This document shows positions 47,915 through 56,618 of a DNA stretch of 64,000 nt, piece after piece. The position numbers and the translations under genes were made by a program. The notes beneath the pieces are model-generated. The model was not told the origin of the DNA. It saw only the letters and a program-made list of their open reading frames with translations, and did no database searches. The stretch comes from Echria macrotheca (taxonomy: Eukaryota > Ascomycota > Sordariomycetes > Sordariales > Schizotheciaceae): contig MU839827.1 in assembly GCA_030411725.1 (NCBI GenBank), positions 682,001-746,000 on the forward strand, read 5' to 3'. The stretch's first letter is position 1. Each line of letters opens with the position of its first letter.

Positions 47915-49240
47915 ATGCGTCTCCCATCATGGCTGTCGTGGTACAAGAAGCCCGAGTATCGTGATATCCGCGAATATGCCGAAGGCATCAACTCCGGGAG
48001 GCGGGCCATGAGCCCTGTCGGTCGGGGCACCTCGATCCCCAGCCGGCTCAAGCTGGACCGCATCCTCGAGAACAAGACTTGTACGTTCTTACGTGTCCGA
48101 CTCGGTCATGTCTAACCAGTACACAGGCAGCCCCATGTCGCTATATGACTTCTACATGTACCTCAAGTACATCGAGTTCTCAGCCGAGAACCTCGAGTTT
48201 TACATGTGGTACAAGAACTATGAAGCAGCATACGCCAAAGGTCTTGCGATGGTGGACGAGAAGAGCTATGGCTCCACGGACAACGTGTCGCAAAGCGGCT
48301 CTAGCGAGACAAGTCTGAAGCACCCCAATCACGCCGGCACCGCCCACTCGGAGACAGACGACGAAGACACTGAAGCTGGTATGTCGCCGTCCAGTCCATC
48401 CCATCGACTCGTAGCTAACCCCCAGCAGCCAAGGAAACTCTTGCCCGCATCTCCCAGCTCATCTCTGCCGACGCCCTCTGCTCCTCCAAGGCCGGGTGTG
48501 CCCGTCCCATCAAGGCCGCCGACCTCGAGGCCGGCGCCACCACGCCTGTTGGCTCCACCAAGACCGGACCCGTCACGCGCAGCGAACTCGACACCGTCAT
48601 CGATCTGTTCCTTGTCCCCGGCGCCGAGAAGGAGCTCAATCTCCCGCCGGCCCTCCGCCAGCAAGCTATCGCCGATCTCCATGTGTCGTCCCACCCCAGC
48701 GCCCTCAAACCCGTTGCCGACCACATCTATGGACTCCTCCGGAATTGCTCGCACCGCAACTTTGTCCGTCTGGGCGTCGGCAACGGCACGTTTGAGACCA
48801 TCTGCGCAGCCACCATGCTTGGAATCGTCTGCACCGTTGCCGGCTTCATCGTCATCTTCTCTCGCGGCTTCGCTCCCTACCGTGGCGCCCACTCCCGCTG
48901 GGAGACGTTCGCCGCCTGGCCGCTTTGGTGGCTTGGTCTCAGTCTCATCCTGTCGGGACTTCGGGGTAGCTGCTTCTTCCTTCTTCTCTTCTCTCGCCGG
49001 CAGCCCCTGCCATGGGAGCGCTTCGACGACAGCGAGTCCAAGGTGACCAACAGCAACACGGGCTTCTTCCGCATCTTCAAGCGCCTCATGATCTTTGACC
49101 GCAAGCTGCGCGTCAAGGAGAAGCACCTGCGCCGGCTGCAGCAAAAGATTGTTATGCAAAGTTTGTTTGGTGGTGCCGTGTTCGCGACGGCCGGCGTCCT
49201 GTTGTTTATCTTCCTCCCCATGTGGAGTGAGACTCTTTGA
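47915..49240 (+). CDS. RGS-domain multi-pass membrane protein (Rax1-like)
   Basis: Three exons: 47915-48080, 48127-48378 and 48426-49240 (or from 48429). Intron 1 is 46 nt (GTACGT, ACACAG) and restores NKTC-SPMSLYDFY. Intron 2 begins GTATGT and ends in the tandem acceptor CAGCAG, so the product is 410 or 409 aa. The N-terminal half is a split RGS domain (SPMSLYDFYMYLKYIEFSAENLEFYMWYKNYE, then PALRQQAIADL and FVRLGVGNGTFE). The C-terminal half has three hydrophobic spans (AATMLGIVCTVAGFIVIF, WPLWWLGLSLILSGLRGSCFFLLLF, SLFGGAVFATAGVLLFIFLP). This is the architecture of fungal Rax1-type RGS proteins, linked in yeast to bud-site landmarks and in moulds to growth and stress. GTPase-activating activity is not guaranteed. 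It is divergent from the Skp1-like gene. Confidence 0.85.
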
Positions 49241-49854
49241 TGAGTCATGGCTGGTCCCTTTTATTTCATCTTTATCCTTCTCATGCACTCTCACTAAGCG
49301 ATACCACTTGGTCCGAATGCGGCCTTGCGTCTACGGTTATGGTATAGGGAATGAATCATGATACCTTGGGTTGAACAATGGAGTTTACGGTTGGGTGGAT
49401 ACTCTCTTGTAATATGAGTATAGTCTATCACTATCACTACACGCTGTCGGAGATGACAGGTTGAATGCTATTTTATCGTCCATCGTTAGTGCATTGCATG
49501 TACACGTACCGGGTCTTGGGCTGTCCCGATGAACTTAACCCGTCGGCTATTCGGATGCTACCTGGGCTCTGCAATTAAGACAAGCGCGAACTGTGGACTT
49601 GCGGGGCATCGCAGTTCGTTCCTCCGCGGTCCTGCATTTAGGTGTCTGGTTGGTCGGGACGTCGGAATCCGCCAATCGTCTTATACCGTTGGGCATGGGC
49701 CGACCCGGGCAGGCGGATACTGGTAGACTGTCACCTATATAGATCGTGGGGTTTGGTTCTGAACCGGGGATACTTTTTCAAACTCGTGTCCATTCTTTTT
49801 CTTTCTTGTCATTTGCCCTGCCAATCGATCTCGACGAACGAGAACGAAATCAAA
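49241..49854. promoter_or_regulatory. intergenic/promoter of the CE16 gene
   Basis: A 614-bp gap between genes on the same strand. A pyrimidine-rich stretch at about 49790-49815 just upstream of the next ATG is typical of a fungal transcription start. No TATA box was assigned. Confidence 0.45.
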
Positions 49855-51146
49855 ATGATCGCCCTCCGGAGCTTCGCCATCGCCCTCCCGGTGTTCATCA
49901 CCACCATCTTCTCTCTCCCCGGTTCTTCCGACTCCAGTCCCGAGATACAACACGAACACGAACCCAGATCGACAACCGCCGTCTCCCCTTCCGGAATCAA
50001 ATATCTAATCACCTTGTATATACTCCCTTTCCCTTTTTCCTCCGCTCTCTCTCCCCCCCTTTTTTCATCCTACCACAACTAAAACCGTACTAACCAATAC
50101 TAATAAATACAGTGGAGACTCCTACTCCCAAACAGGCTTCAACATCACCTCCGCGAAACCCTCCCCCGCAAATCCCCTGGGGAACCCGCCCTTCCCCGGG
50201 TGGACGGCCAGCGGCGGCGAGAACTGGATCGGGTTCCTGACGGCGAGCTATAACGCCTCGGTAATCTATACGTATAACTTTGCCTATGGCGGGGCGACTA
50301 CCAACGCGTCGCTTGTGACGCCGTGGAAGCCTGAGGTGCTGTCGTTTGTGGATCAGGTTGCGTTGTTTGAGGGGAATGTAGGGGGGATGGTGATGAAAAA
50401 AGGGTGGAGGGCCGAGGATGTGTTGGTGGGCGTGTGGATGGGCGTGAATGATGTTGGGAATGGGTGGTGGAAGGAGGATTGGGAGACGGTTTTGGGGGAG
50501 GTGATGGATTCGTATTTTGGGGAGTTGGGGAGGGTGTGGGGGACGGGGGCGAGGAATTTTGTGCTTTTGGGGGTGCCGCGTGGGTTTTTTCCTTACTTCT
50601 TTTTTTCTTTCCATGGCTGAGCTGGATTTCTTTGCTTCCCATTTTTTCCCTTCCTTTGTCATGGTCCCTTCTCCTTCCCCTTTGCCTTCATCAATTTTCC
50701 TACTTTGCTCTCTCCCTTCGTTACTTCACATATACATCATCTCCCCATTCCTCTTTTTGTTTTCCCCTCTCTCGATATCTTCATTTCGAACGAGAGGCTA
50801 ACCTCAGAGAAAAGCAATCAACAAAACCCCATCCGTCCTCACCCAGCCCGTCTCCTCTCAGACCGCCGAAGCCGCCGCGATCGCAAAATACAACGACGCC
50901 CTCGCGGCGCGTCTCGCCGCATTCATCACAGCTCACCCCGGCGTGACTGCGACGCTGGTCGACACTTCTGTTCCCTTCAATAAAGCCTTGGACAACCCGA
51001 CCAAGTATGGCGCGCCTAATGCCACGTGCTACAACGGCGACGGCGTGTCGTGTCTGTGGTTTAATGATTACCACCCTGGAGTTGCGATCAATAGGCTCGT
51101 AGCGGAGGAGGTGGCGAGAGGGTGGCCTGGTTTTTTCAAGGTGTAA
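49855..51146 (+). CDS. SGNH/GDSL carbohydrate acetylesterase, CE16-like
   Basis: Three exons, 49855-50015, 50113-50579 and 50815-51146, encode 319 aa. Intron 1 (97 nt, GTATAT, TACTAAC branch, TACAG) restores LITFGDSYSQTGFN. Intron 2 (235 nt, GTGGGT donor) ends at an AAG acceptor that gives VPPINKTPSVL, the form expected for CE16; the CAG seven bases earlier would give a less family-like PQRKAINK. SGNH blocks are visible: the nucleophile Ser57 in GDSYS, the oxyanion-loop Asn in GVWMGVNDVG, and Asp294/His296 in WFNDYHPG. CE16 enzymes are exo-acting acetyl esterases that deacetylate xylo- or manno-oligosaccharides. The N-terminus is hydrophobic and probably a signal peptide (MIALRSFAIALPVFITTIFSLPGSS). 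Intron 2 is unusually long and pyrimidine-rich for this window. Confidence 0.87.
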
Positions 51147-51836
51147 TCCCACAAGGGTTTGTTGTATCCCTAGGAATGTAGAGCTGCTCACCCTGGTGGT
51201 ACTCGGGATCCAAATACCTAGCGCAGCCGAATATGTTTCTCCGTTGCCACAGCCATAAAGGCTTCCCAGTTGACATAACCCACCCCGATAGGGCTGACTA
51301 CATCCCCTTGCCGCTGCACCAAAAGAACCTCGAATAACGGCCACGGCCTCCAGAGGGTGTAATACCTGGATCAAAAGGGAAAGGTCCCGCATTAGGATGT
51401 GTAGACCGGAAAGGACTGACACACAGCGGCCTCTTATCCGCTGGAGAGCGTCCACGGCGATCTGAGTTCTTCACGCTAGTTTTCATTTCGCTTATCTTCC
51501 CATACGACTATAAAGACTCGATGGACATCCCGCAGTTGACGTGAAATATACTCCTTACATCATGAAATGTGGTTTGCAGCTAGTTTGTGGTTAGAGCATA
51601 GAGAAAGAACTAACCGCAATACGTATACCGTCCTTAAGGTACAAATAATAGTCTCTCATGGTTCAAAACCCATCTGGCGGTGTACAAAATCCCTGATTTC
51701 CTTTGATAGAGTGTGTACATGAAATACCCATCCAGGAAATCTCGACTCTTCAACCTACCCCAAGTAGGTAGGAACCAAGCTAATACACCTCACCAAACAA
51801 CGCCATGTCGCAAGGGTAGGTAAGGTAGGTAGGTGA
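51147..51836. other. intergenic between convergent genes
   Basis: No gene is supported. GTAGGT repeats cluster at about 51765-51835, just beyond the end of the next gene. Confidence 0.45.
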
Positions 51837-52302
51837 TCACGGAATCTCACAGCACTTGTAATTATCCCCACCGGGACACCGATCTATTTTCACTCATCAT
51901 CATCATTAATTAGCCCACCGGATCTCTATTTTCTTGCAAGGTTCATGTGTGTCTGGGAGGTGGGATTCACATACTATTAAACCAAACCCCAAACTCGTTG
52001 CAGATACTGTCCTTGTCCGACGTCCACTCGCAGTAGCTGTGCGGGCCGAGGTCGCCGTCGGGCGAGGGTGCGCAGTTGTCGATCAGACAGCACTTGACGT
52101 CGTCGGGGTCGTAGGGGCACGCGCCGTCCTTGGTCGTGCCCTTGTACTTCTTGCAGGTTGACGTCTTGATGCAGATGCCGCTTTGTTTGTAGTCGCCTGT
52201 TGCTTTGGACCCTGTGCAGCGGCCGTTTAGGGCGGCGAGGGTGGATAAGGGGGAGAGGAGGAGGAGGAGGGGAATGAGGAAGAAGATAGATGGTTTTTGC
52301 AT
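51837..52302 (-). CDS. small secreted Cys-rich protein (paralogous to domain of next gene)
   Basis: Two exons, 52302-51975 and 51883-51837, encode 124 aa across a 91-nt intron (GTATGT donor, AATAG acceptor). The last exon is only 47 nt; without it the protein would stop just past the donor and lose the final Cys pair. A strong signal peptide (MQKPSIFFLIPLLLLLSPLSTLA) precedes a Cys-rich domain: CTGSKATGDYKQSGICIKTSTC, then GACPYDPDDVKCC, then CPGGDNYKCC at the end. The same Cys pattern forms the N-terminal half of the neighbour at 53063-53984. These domains occur in many secreted fungal proteins of unknown function. The ATG that opens the signal peptide was chosen over an in-frame ATG 34 codons upstream. 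A TATATAT box lies about 115 bp upstream. Confidence 0.82.
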
Positions 52303-53062
52303 TTCGGTGGGTTGTTCTACCCGGGTAGGTAGTTGGGATTGTTTGGGTAGCTGTTGATCTCCTTCTGTTTCTCGACATGCGTTTCTTGGGGATGAACGCG
52401 ACACTGACGACTTGAATATATAGGCGTGGTTGGGTACGGTACCTAAGGATGTCTATTGCAGTGGCCTAAAACTACATGTTGGTAAGACGGACCTATTGTA
52501 AGGCCGATTCGCCACCTACCAGGTACCATCGCACCGGGTGTGAAGATGGTAGGTGTTGTTTAACCTTCCCGGCCCCTGGTGTGTTTCCTGTTATAGTGCA
52601 TCGTGGCAGTGTCTATTGGCTCCCCTTTCCCATCTACGTCATATGTCACCCTCCTATACATCAGCCGCACGCTTTTTAAATTTAGCGATCAGCGATTCAA
52701 CGGGCAGAGTTCGAATGGACGCAGAGGTGTTAATTACATGTAGGGTGGTAGTATTCGTCGAAGACTAAGCAATTCCGGTAGCAAGATGAAACGGGCGACG
52801 GAGTTGACCACCCAAATGATTCGGGTGATGAACTGGCCATCCTTTTCAAAGCCGAGAGACCTAGGAGCCTTCTAGATGAGCCTGCTAGCTACCTGGTAGA
52901 GAATAAGGACAATACTAGGGCTGTATCACTACGTACTACCTTCCATCTGGTGACTTTAGAAATTCCCGACCTCTCAGTCATAACACCGGACTCTCGAATT
53001 CCCTTCGGACAATGTTTAACTAACAAAGAGCGTACTTCCTCAATCACTCGACCAAACCGCAA
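52303..53062. other. intergenic between the two Cys-rich genes
   Basis: Holds the promoter of the 52302 gene and the 3' region of the 53063 gene. GTAGGT- and CCTAGG-type motifs recur (52322, 52859). No additional gene is supported. Confidence 0.45.
52416..52422 (-). promoter_or_regulatory. TATA-like box of the small Cys-rich gene
   Basis: TATATAT on the minus strand, 114-120 bp upstream of the ATG at 52302. Motif and position only. Confidence 0.45.
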
Positions 53063-53984
53063 TTAGTTGAAGCTGACATGGACATGATCCCTACGATAAC
53101 GTCAGTGTCATACCATCGCCACAAGAGTAGAACATCTTACCAGTGGTTCTGAGTCACATCACCCCTATCCTCCATGCTGCGCCACGAAGTCCACGCCTTG
53201 ACCGAGTCGACACTCGGATTCCAGATGCGCTGGCCCCAAATGACATACTTGAGATTAAGCGTAGCACGGTTATTCATCGCCCACTCGGCAATCTCCTTAC
53301 CAGAGCTAGTCGGAACCTAGGTAATAAACATTCATCAGCCGTCATCATCCACCACCACCACCGTCACCCGCACAGAGGAGCCACTCACGCCACCAGCATC
53401 CGAACACATGAAATCAATCGCCTTCCCGCAGCAATGATCCGACGTGCCGGGACAAGCACAGTCCCTCGTACAATAAATCTGACGAATCCGGCCCGGCCAG
53501 GCATTCACAACCGTCGTAGCGCCCGTCACAGCAACGGCTTTGCAACCGCCCACGGCCGGAATCGCAGGCGCGCTGTACCCGCCGAACCCCGTCGCGCCCG
53601 AGCTGCAGCACTTGAACGCGCCGGGGCCGGGACACTGGTTCGACACGGTGGTGCCGGCGCAGTCCGACGACCAGCGGCAGTTGCCGCTCGAGCCGTTGGC
53701 GCAGGACGTCTTGGAGCAGCACTTGACGTCGGACGCGTCGGCCGGACAGGCGCCGGTGATGGTGGTGCCGCCCGAGGCGGTGCAGGTGGATGTGGTCACG
53801 CAGACGCCTGTGTACAGGTAGGTAGGTACCTATTGTGAGTGGAGATATTCACCTAGGTATAGGGAGGGGACTGCTTGGTAATAAGCGTACCGGCGACGCC
53901 ACCGGAGCCGTAGCACGGCTCGTTGAGAGCGGCTAGGGCCGCGGGGGCGGAGAGAGCGGAGAGGAGGAGGGTTCGGAGATGCAT
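53063..53984 (-). CDS. secreted Cys-rich protein with M15-like metallopeptidase-type C-terminal domain
   Basis: Four exons, 53984-53891, 53807-53389, 53316-53141 and 53090-53063, encode 238 aa. The last exon is 28 nt and completes QNHWDHVHVSFN. Introns are 83, 72 and 50 nt. A signal peptide (MHLRTLLLSALSAPAALA) precedes a Cys-rich domain (CVTTSTC, GACPADASDVKCC, CPGPGAFKCC) shared with the upstream neighbour. The C-terminal domain carries DHCCGKAIDFMC and HWDHVHV, matching the H-x(n)-D and H-x-H zinc-ligand arrangement of the hedgehog/DD-peptidase (M15-like) fold. Proteins of this type are annotated in fungi as uncharacterised secreted Cys-rich proteins; a wall- or peptidoglycan-directed hydrolase is inference. 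The junctions are supported by the metal-site motif crossing the last one. Confidence 0.87.
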
Positions 53985-54042
53985 CTTGGTTCTTGGGTTG
54001 TGCGTGTCGATAGGAACTCCTGAAATCAGGAATCAAACGAGC

Positions 54043-54050
54043 TTTTTATA
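54043..54050 (-). promoter_or_regulatory. TATA box of the Cys-rich/M15-like gene
   Basis: TATAAAAA on the minus strand, 59-66 bp upstream of the ATG at 53984. Confidence 0.6.
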
Positions 54051-55071
54051 CCCGTCCTGCCCTCATCATCTACCTAGGTACTCTAAAGACTCGGGTTCGG
54101 TCTTCTCAGTATGCCTTGGGTGCGTTAGCCTCGTCGGTGGTGATAACCGGCGTGGGGCACTCCATTGGACGACAAGAAAATGGGCGTCGGGGCTGACCGC
54201 CGTCCACAAGACTCGTGGCAGGTTCCGATGGTTGTCATGGTAGTTGATGATAGCAAGTGCAGGTTGAGGTTGTAACGACGGCGTTGGTTGCATGCTGGCC
54301 GCTTGGCATATGGCCGTACCGCTGCGGGCCGTCCCCCACTGCCTTGCTGCAGGTTCCAAGCTTCCTGCACTAGTCTGGCATTTATTAACTCAGTGTCCAA
54401 CGGTCATCAGATGGGGAATGCCGGTTCGAAGGTGTCGCCAAGGCTTTAGAGCAAGCAGGTCGCCGATCAGAGATGGACATTCCGGTCACAGTTTAGGGAG
54501 GTGAATGTGCCTAGGGTCCACGCAGAGGGAGCGGCTCAGAATCAATAGTCTCAACATTGGCCCCCCGCGTCTGATAAGCTATATTCGGCATCTGGTGGGA
54601 ACGGTGGTCGTTAGGTAATGATAGCTCGCCGTACATCATCAATATTCACTCGCTGGGATGGCGCGGGAAAGGGGACGGAGCTGTCAACGTGCTGATACGG
54701 ATGCTCTTTTGCCGTGGTGCCGTCTAGGTACCCCCCTGATGTGAAATCGCCGGAGCCGGTGCAGCCGATGTCCTGACATCGTTGAGAGCGGCCAGCCCGG
54801 CGTCAGCCCCCGACACCTGGAGCTTACTACCGGCTTGATTAGCTTTCAAAGGCCTTATTCAAGTGCTTAAAAAGGAAAGCAAGCCGGCAAGGTAGTGTTT
54901 GTACCGAGTATCTTGCCCTGCAGAGACTGCCCTGTGAGTACCGAGGCCTATCTTGATTAGTTATTGACCGGAACGTGCTCGCAGCTGCCGGCATGGGGTT
55001 CGATTCGCTGTGTTCTGCAGTTCAAGACGTTCTTACCCATCAGGTATATTATCCGGAGGTTATATCCGGGT

Positions 55072-55117
55072 GAGTAGGGAGTTATAAGCCGGTAGAGTAG
55101 GGAGTTATAAGCCGGTA
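55072..55117 (+). repeat. tandem duplication of a 23-bp unit
   Basis: Two exact head-to-tail copies (55072-55094, 55095-55117), each containing GAGTAGGGAG and TTATAAG. The second copy ends 35 bp before the ATG at 55153, so the element lies in the core promoter or leader of the dehydrogenase gene. Confidence 0.8.
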
Positions 55118-55152
55118 GCTTCCAGTGTGGCTACCTCTTTTCCCAACCCGCT

Positions 55153-56457
55153 ATGCTCACGATGTCTTCAACAGACGCACGGCTTCGCAGCAAAGCATAC
55201 GTTGCCCTTTCTCTCGGAGGCCCTATCACGCTCGAGACAGTAACGTACTGGCCCATCGCACCCAATGAACTTGTTATAGAGACCGCGGCGGCCTCGGTCT
55301 GCGCAACCGACGCTAAAGCCGCGGTCGGCAAGGTCCGTGTGAGCCCACCAATTATCCTCGGTCATGAATGTTCAGGAACAGTCGTGCAAACGGGCGTCGA
55401 TTCGGCTCGCCAGTTCGATGTCGGAGACAAGGTTGTTCTATCGTACAGCAGCTGTGGCAAATGCCAGCAGTGCGCTGTCGGCGCCAATCCGTACTGTGAC
55501 GAGCGAATCAGCCTGAACTTCACCGGACAACCAGGGGACGGCATTGCGACAGTCGAGAAGGACGGAGTTACCTACCAGGTCAAGGGCCACTTCTTCGGCC
55601 AGAGCAGCATGGGAAAACGGATCGTGGCTCGAGCGACATCGGCCGTGAAGCTGCCGAGGGACACGACGGAGGAAGAGATGCGGATGTTCGCAAGTCTCGG
55701 TTGCGGAATCCAGACCGGAGCTGGTACTATTCTCAACCTCGCCAAGCCCGAGGTGAACAGCAACATCTTGATCTTTGGAGCGGGATCGGTAGGTCTGGCG
55801 GCGTGTCTGGCGGCTGCTTTGACGTCGCCGGCAGCGTTGGTTGTTGTGGACAACTCGGCGGCGAAGCTGGCGATGTTACCCGAGTGTGTCAAGACAGCGG
55901 CGACGAATTTCGTGGATTCCTCCGGCTTGAGCGATGAGGACTTAGTCCAGCGCCTGAAAGAACTGACTCCAGACGGTCGCGGCTACAACTATGCGCTCGA
56001 TTGTGTCGGCCGCGGTGATTTGGTGAAGATCGGCCACCTGGCTCTGCGGACTCGAGGCACTGTCATCACCGTCGGCGGAGGGAATGACGTGGCGCTTCAA
56101 GTGACGATCTCGGAACACCTAGGGAGAGGAATAACTTACAAGGGCACACACCAAGGCGACTCGGTTCCCTCGGTGGTAAGTCTCCGATACCGCTGCGAAC
56201 GCGCTAATGTCCATAGTTCATTCCGCATCTGATCGATCTCTGGCGACGAGGTATGTCTTGGATGTCGATTGATACTAGTGCTGACGTCTGTAGGGAAATT
56301 CCCGTTCGATAGGTTGCTAACCTACTACGAGTTCGACGAGCTGGACAAGGCCTTCGAGGATGTCAGGAGCGGGAAGACGATCAAGCCGGTGCTCATCAAC
56401 CGGGCAGCCTCATTGGTCTCAAAGTCGGAGCAACGTGACGAATTGGGAGTTCGATGA
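55153..56457 (+). CDS. zinc-dependent alcohol dehydrogenase (MDR family)
   Basis: Three exons, 55153-56175, 56217-56250 and 56294-56457, encode 406 aa. The middle exon is 34 nt. Introns are 41 and 43 nt, very short, with GTAAGT and GTATGT donors. The junctions restore VPSV-FIPHLIDLWRR-GKFPFDRL. The first domain has the catalytic-zinc set (SVCATD, GHECSGTVV) and the structural-zinc loop (CGKCQQCAVGANPYC). The Rossmann domain has ILIFGAGSVGLAACLAA. The C-terminal YYEFDELDKAFEDVRSGKTIKPVL is typical of aryl- or long-chain alcohol dehydrogenases. The loop ISLNFTGQPGDG after the zinc Cys resembles aryl-alcohol dehydrogenase-like fungal enzymes. It would oxidise an alcohol with NAD(P) in the cytosol; the substrate is unknown. 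The start at 55153 or three codons later cannot be separated. The next gene starts 161 bp beyond its stop. Confidence 0.9.
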
Positions 56458-56618
56458 AGAAAGTGAGGCGAGAGGAGATATGTGTATCTATTGGAGCACT
56501 CGTTTATCGCATATCCAACATTGCTGCCCAAAGTGCCCGAAACGACAAGAGCGATCAAGATTTTCTTTCCGCACACTCTCATCATCCCCACTTGGTCACT
56601 TTGCTCGCCGACATCGTC

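Larger units (their letters stand above)
53985..55152. other. divergent intergenic region, 1.2 kb
   Basis: Separates the Cys-rich gene from the alcohol dehydrogenase gene. It contains several CCTAGG-type motifs (54072, 54510, 54725) and the tandem repeat listed below. A GGTTCGATTC string near 54996 resembles a tRNA T-loop, but no cloverleaf can be folded around it. Confidence 0.45.

Noticed and set aside
54990..55030. tRNA-like GGTTCGATTC string
   Set aside because: The T-stem does not pair and no acceptor or anticodon arm can be found upstream.
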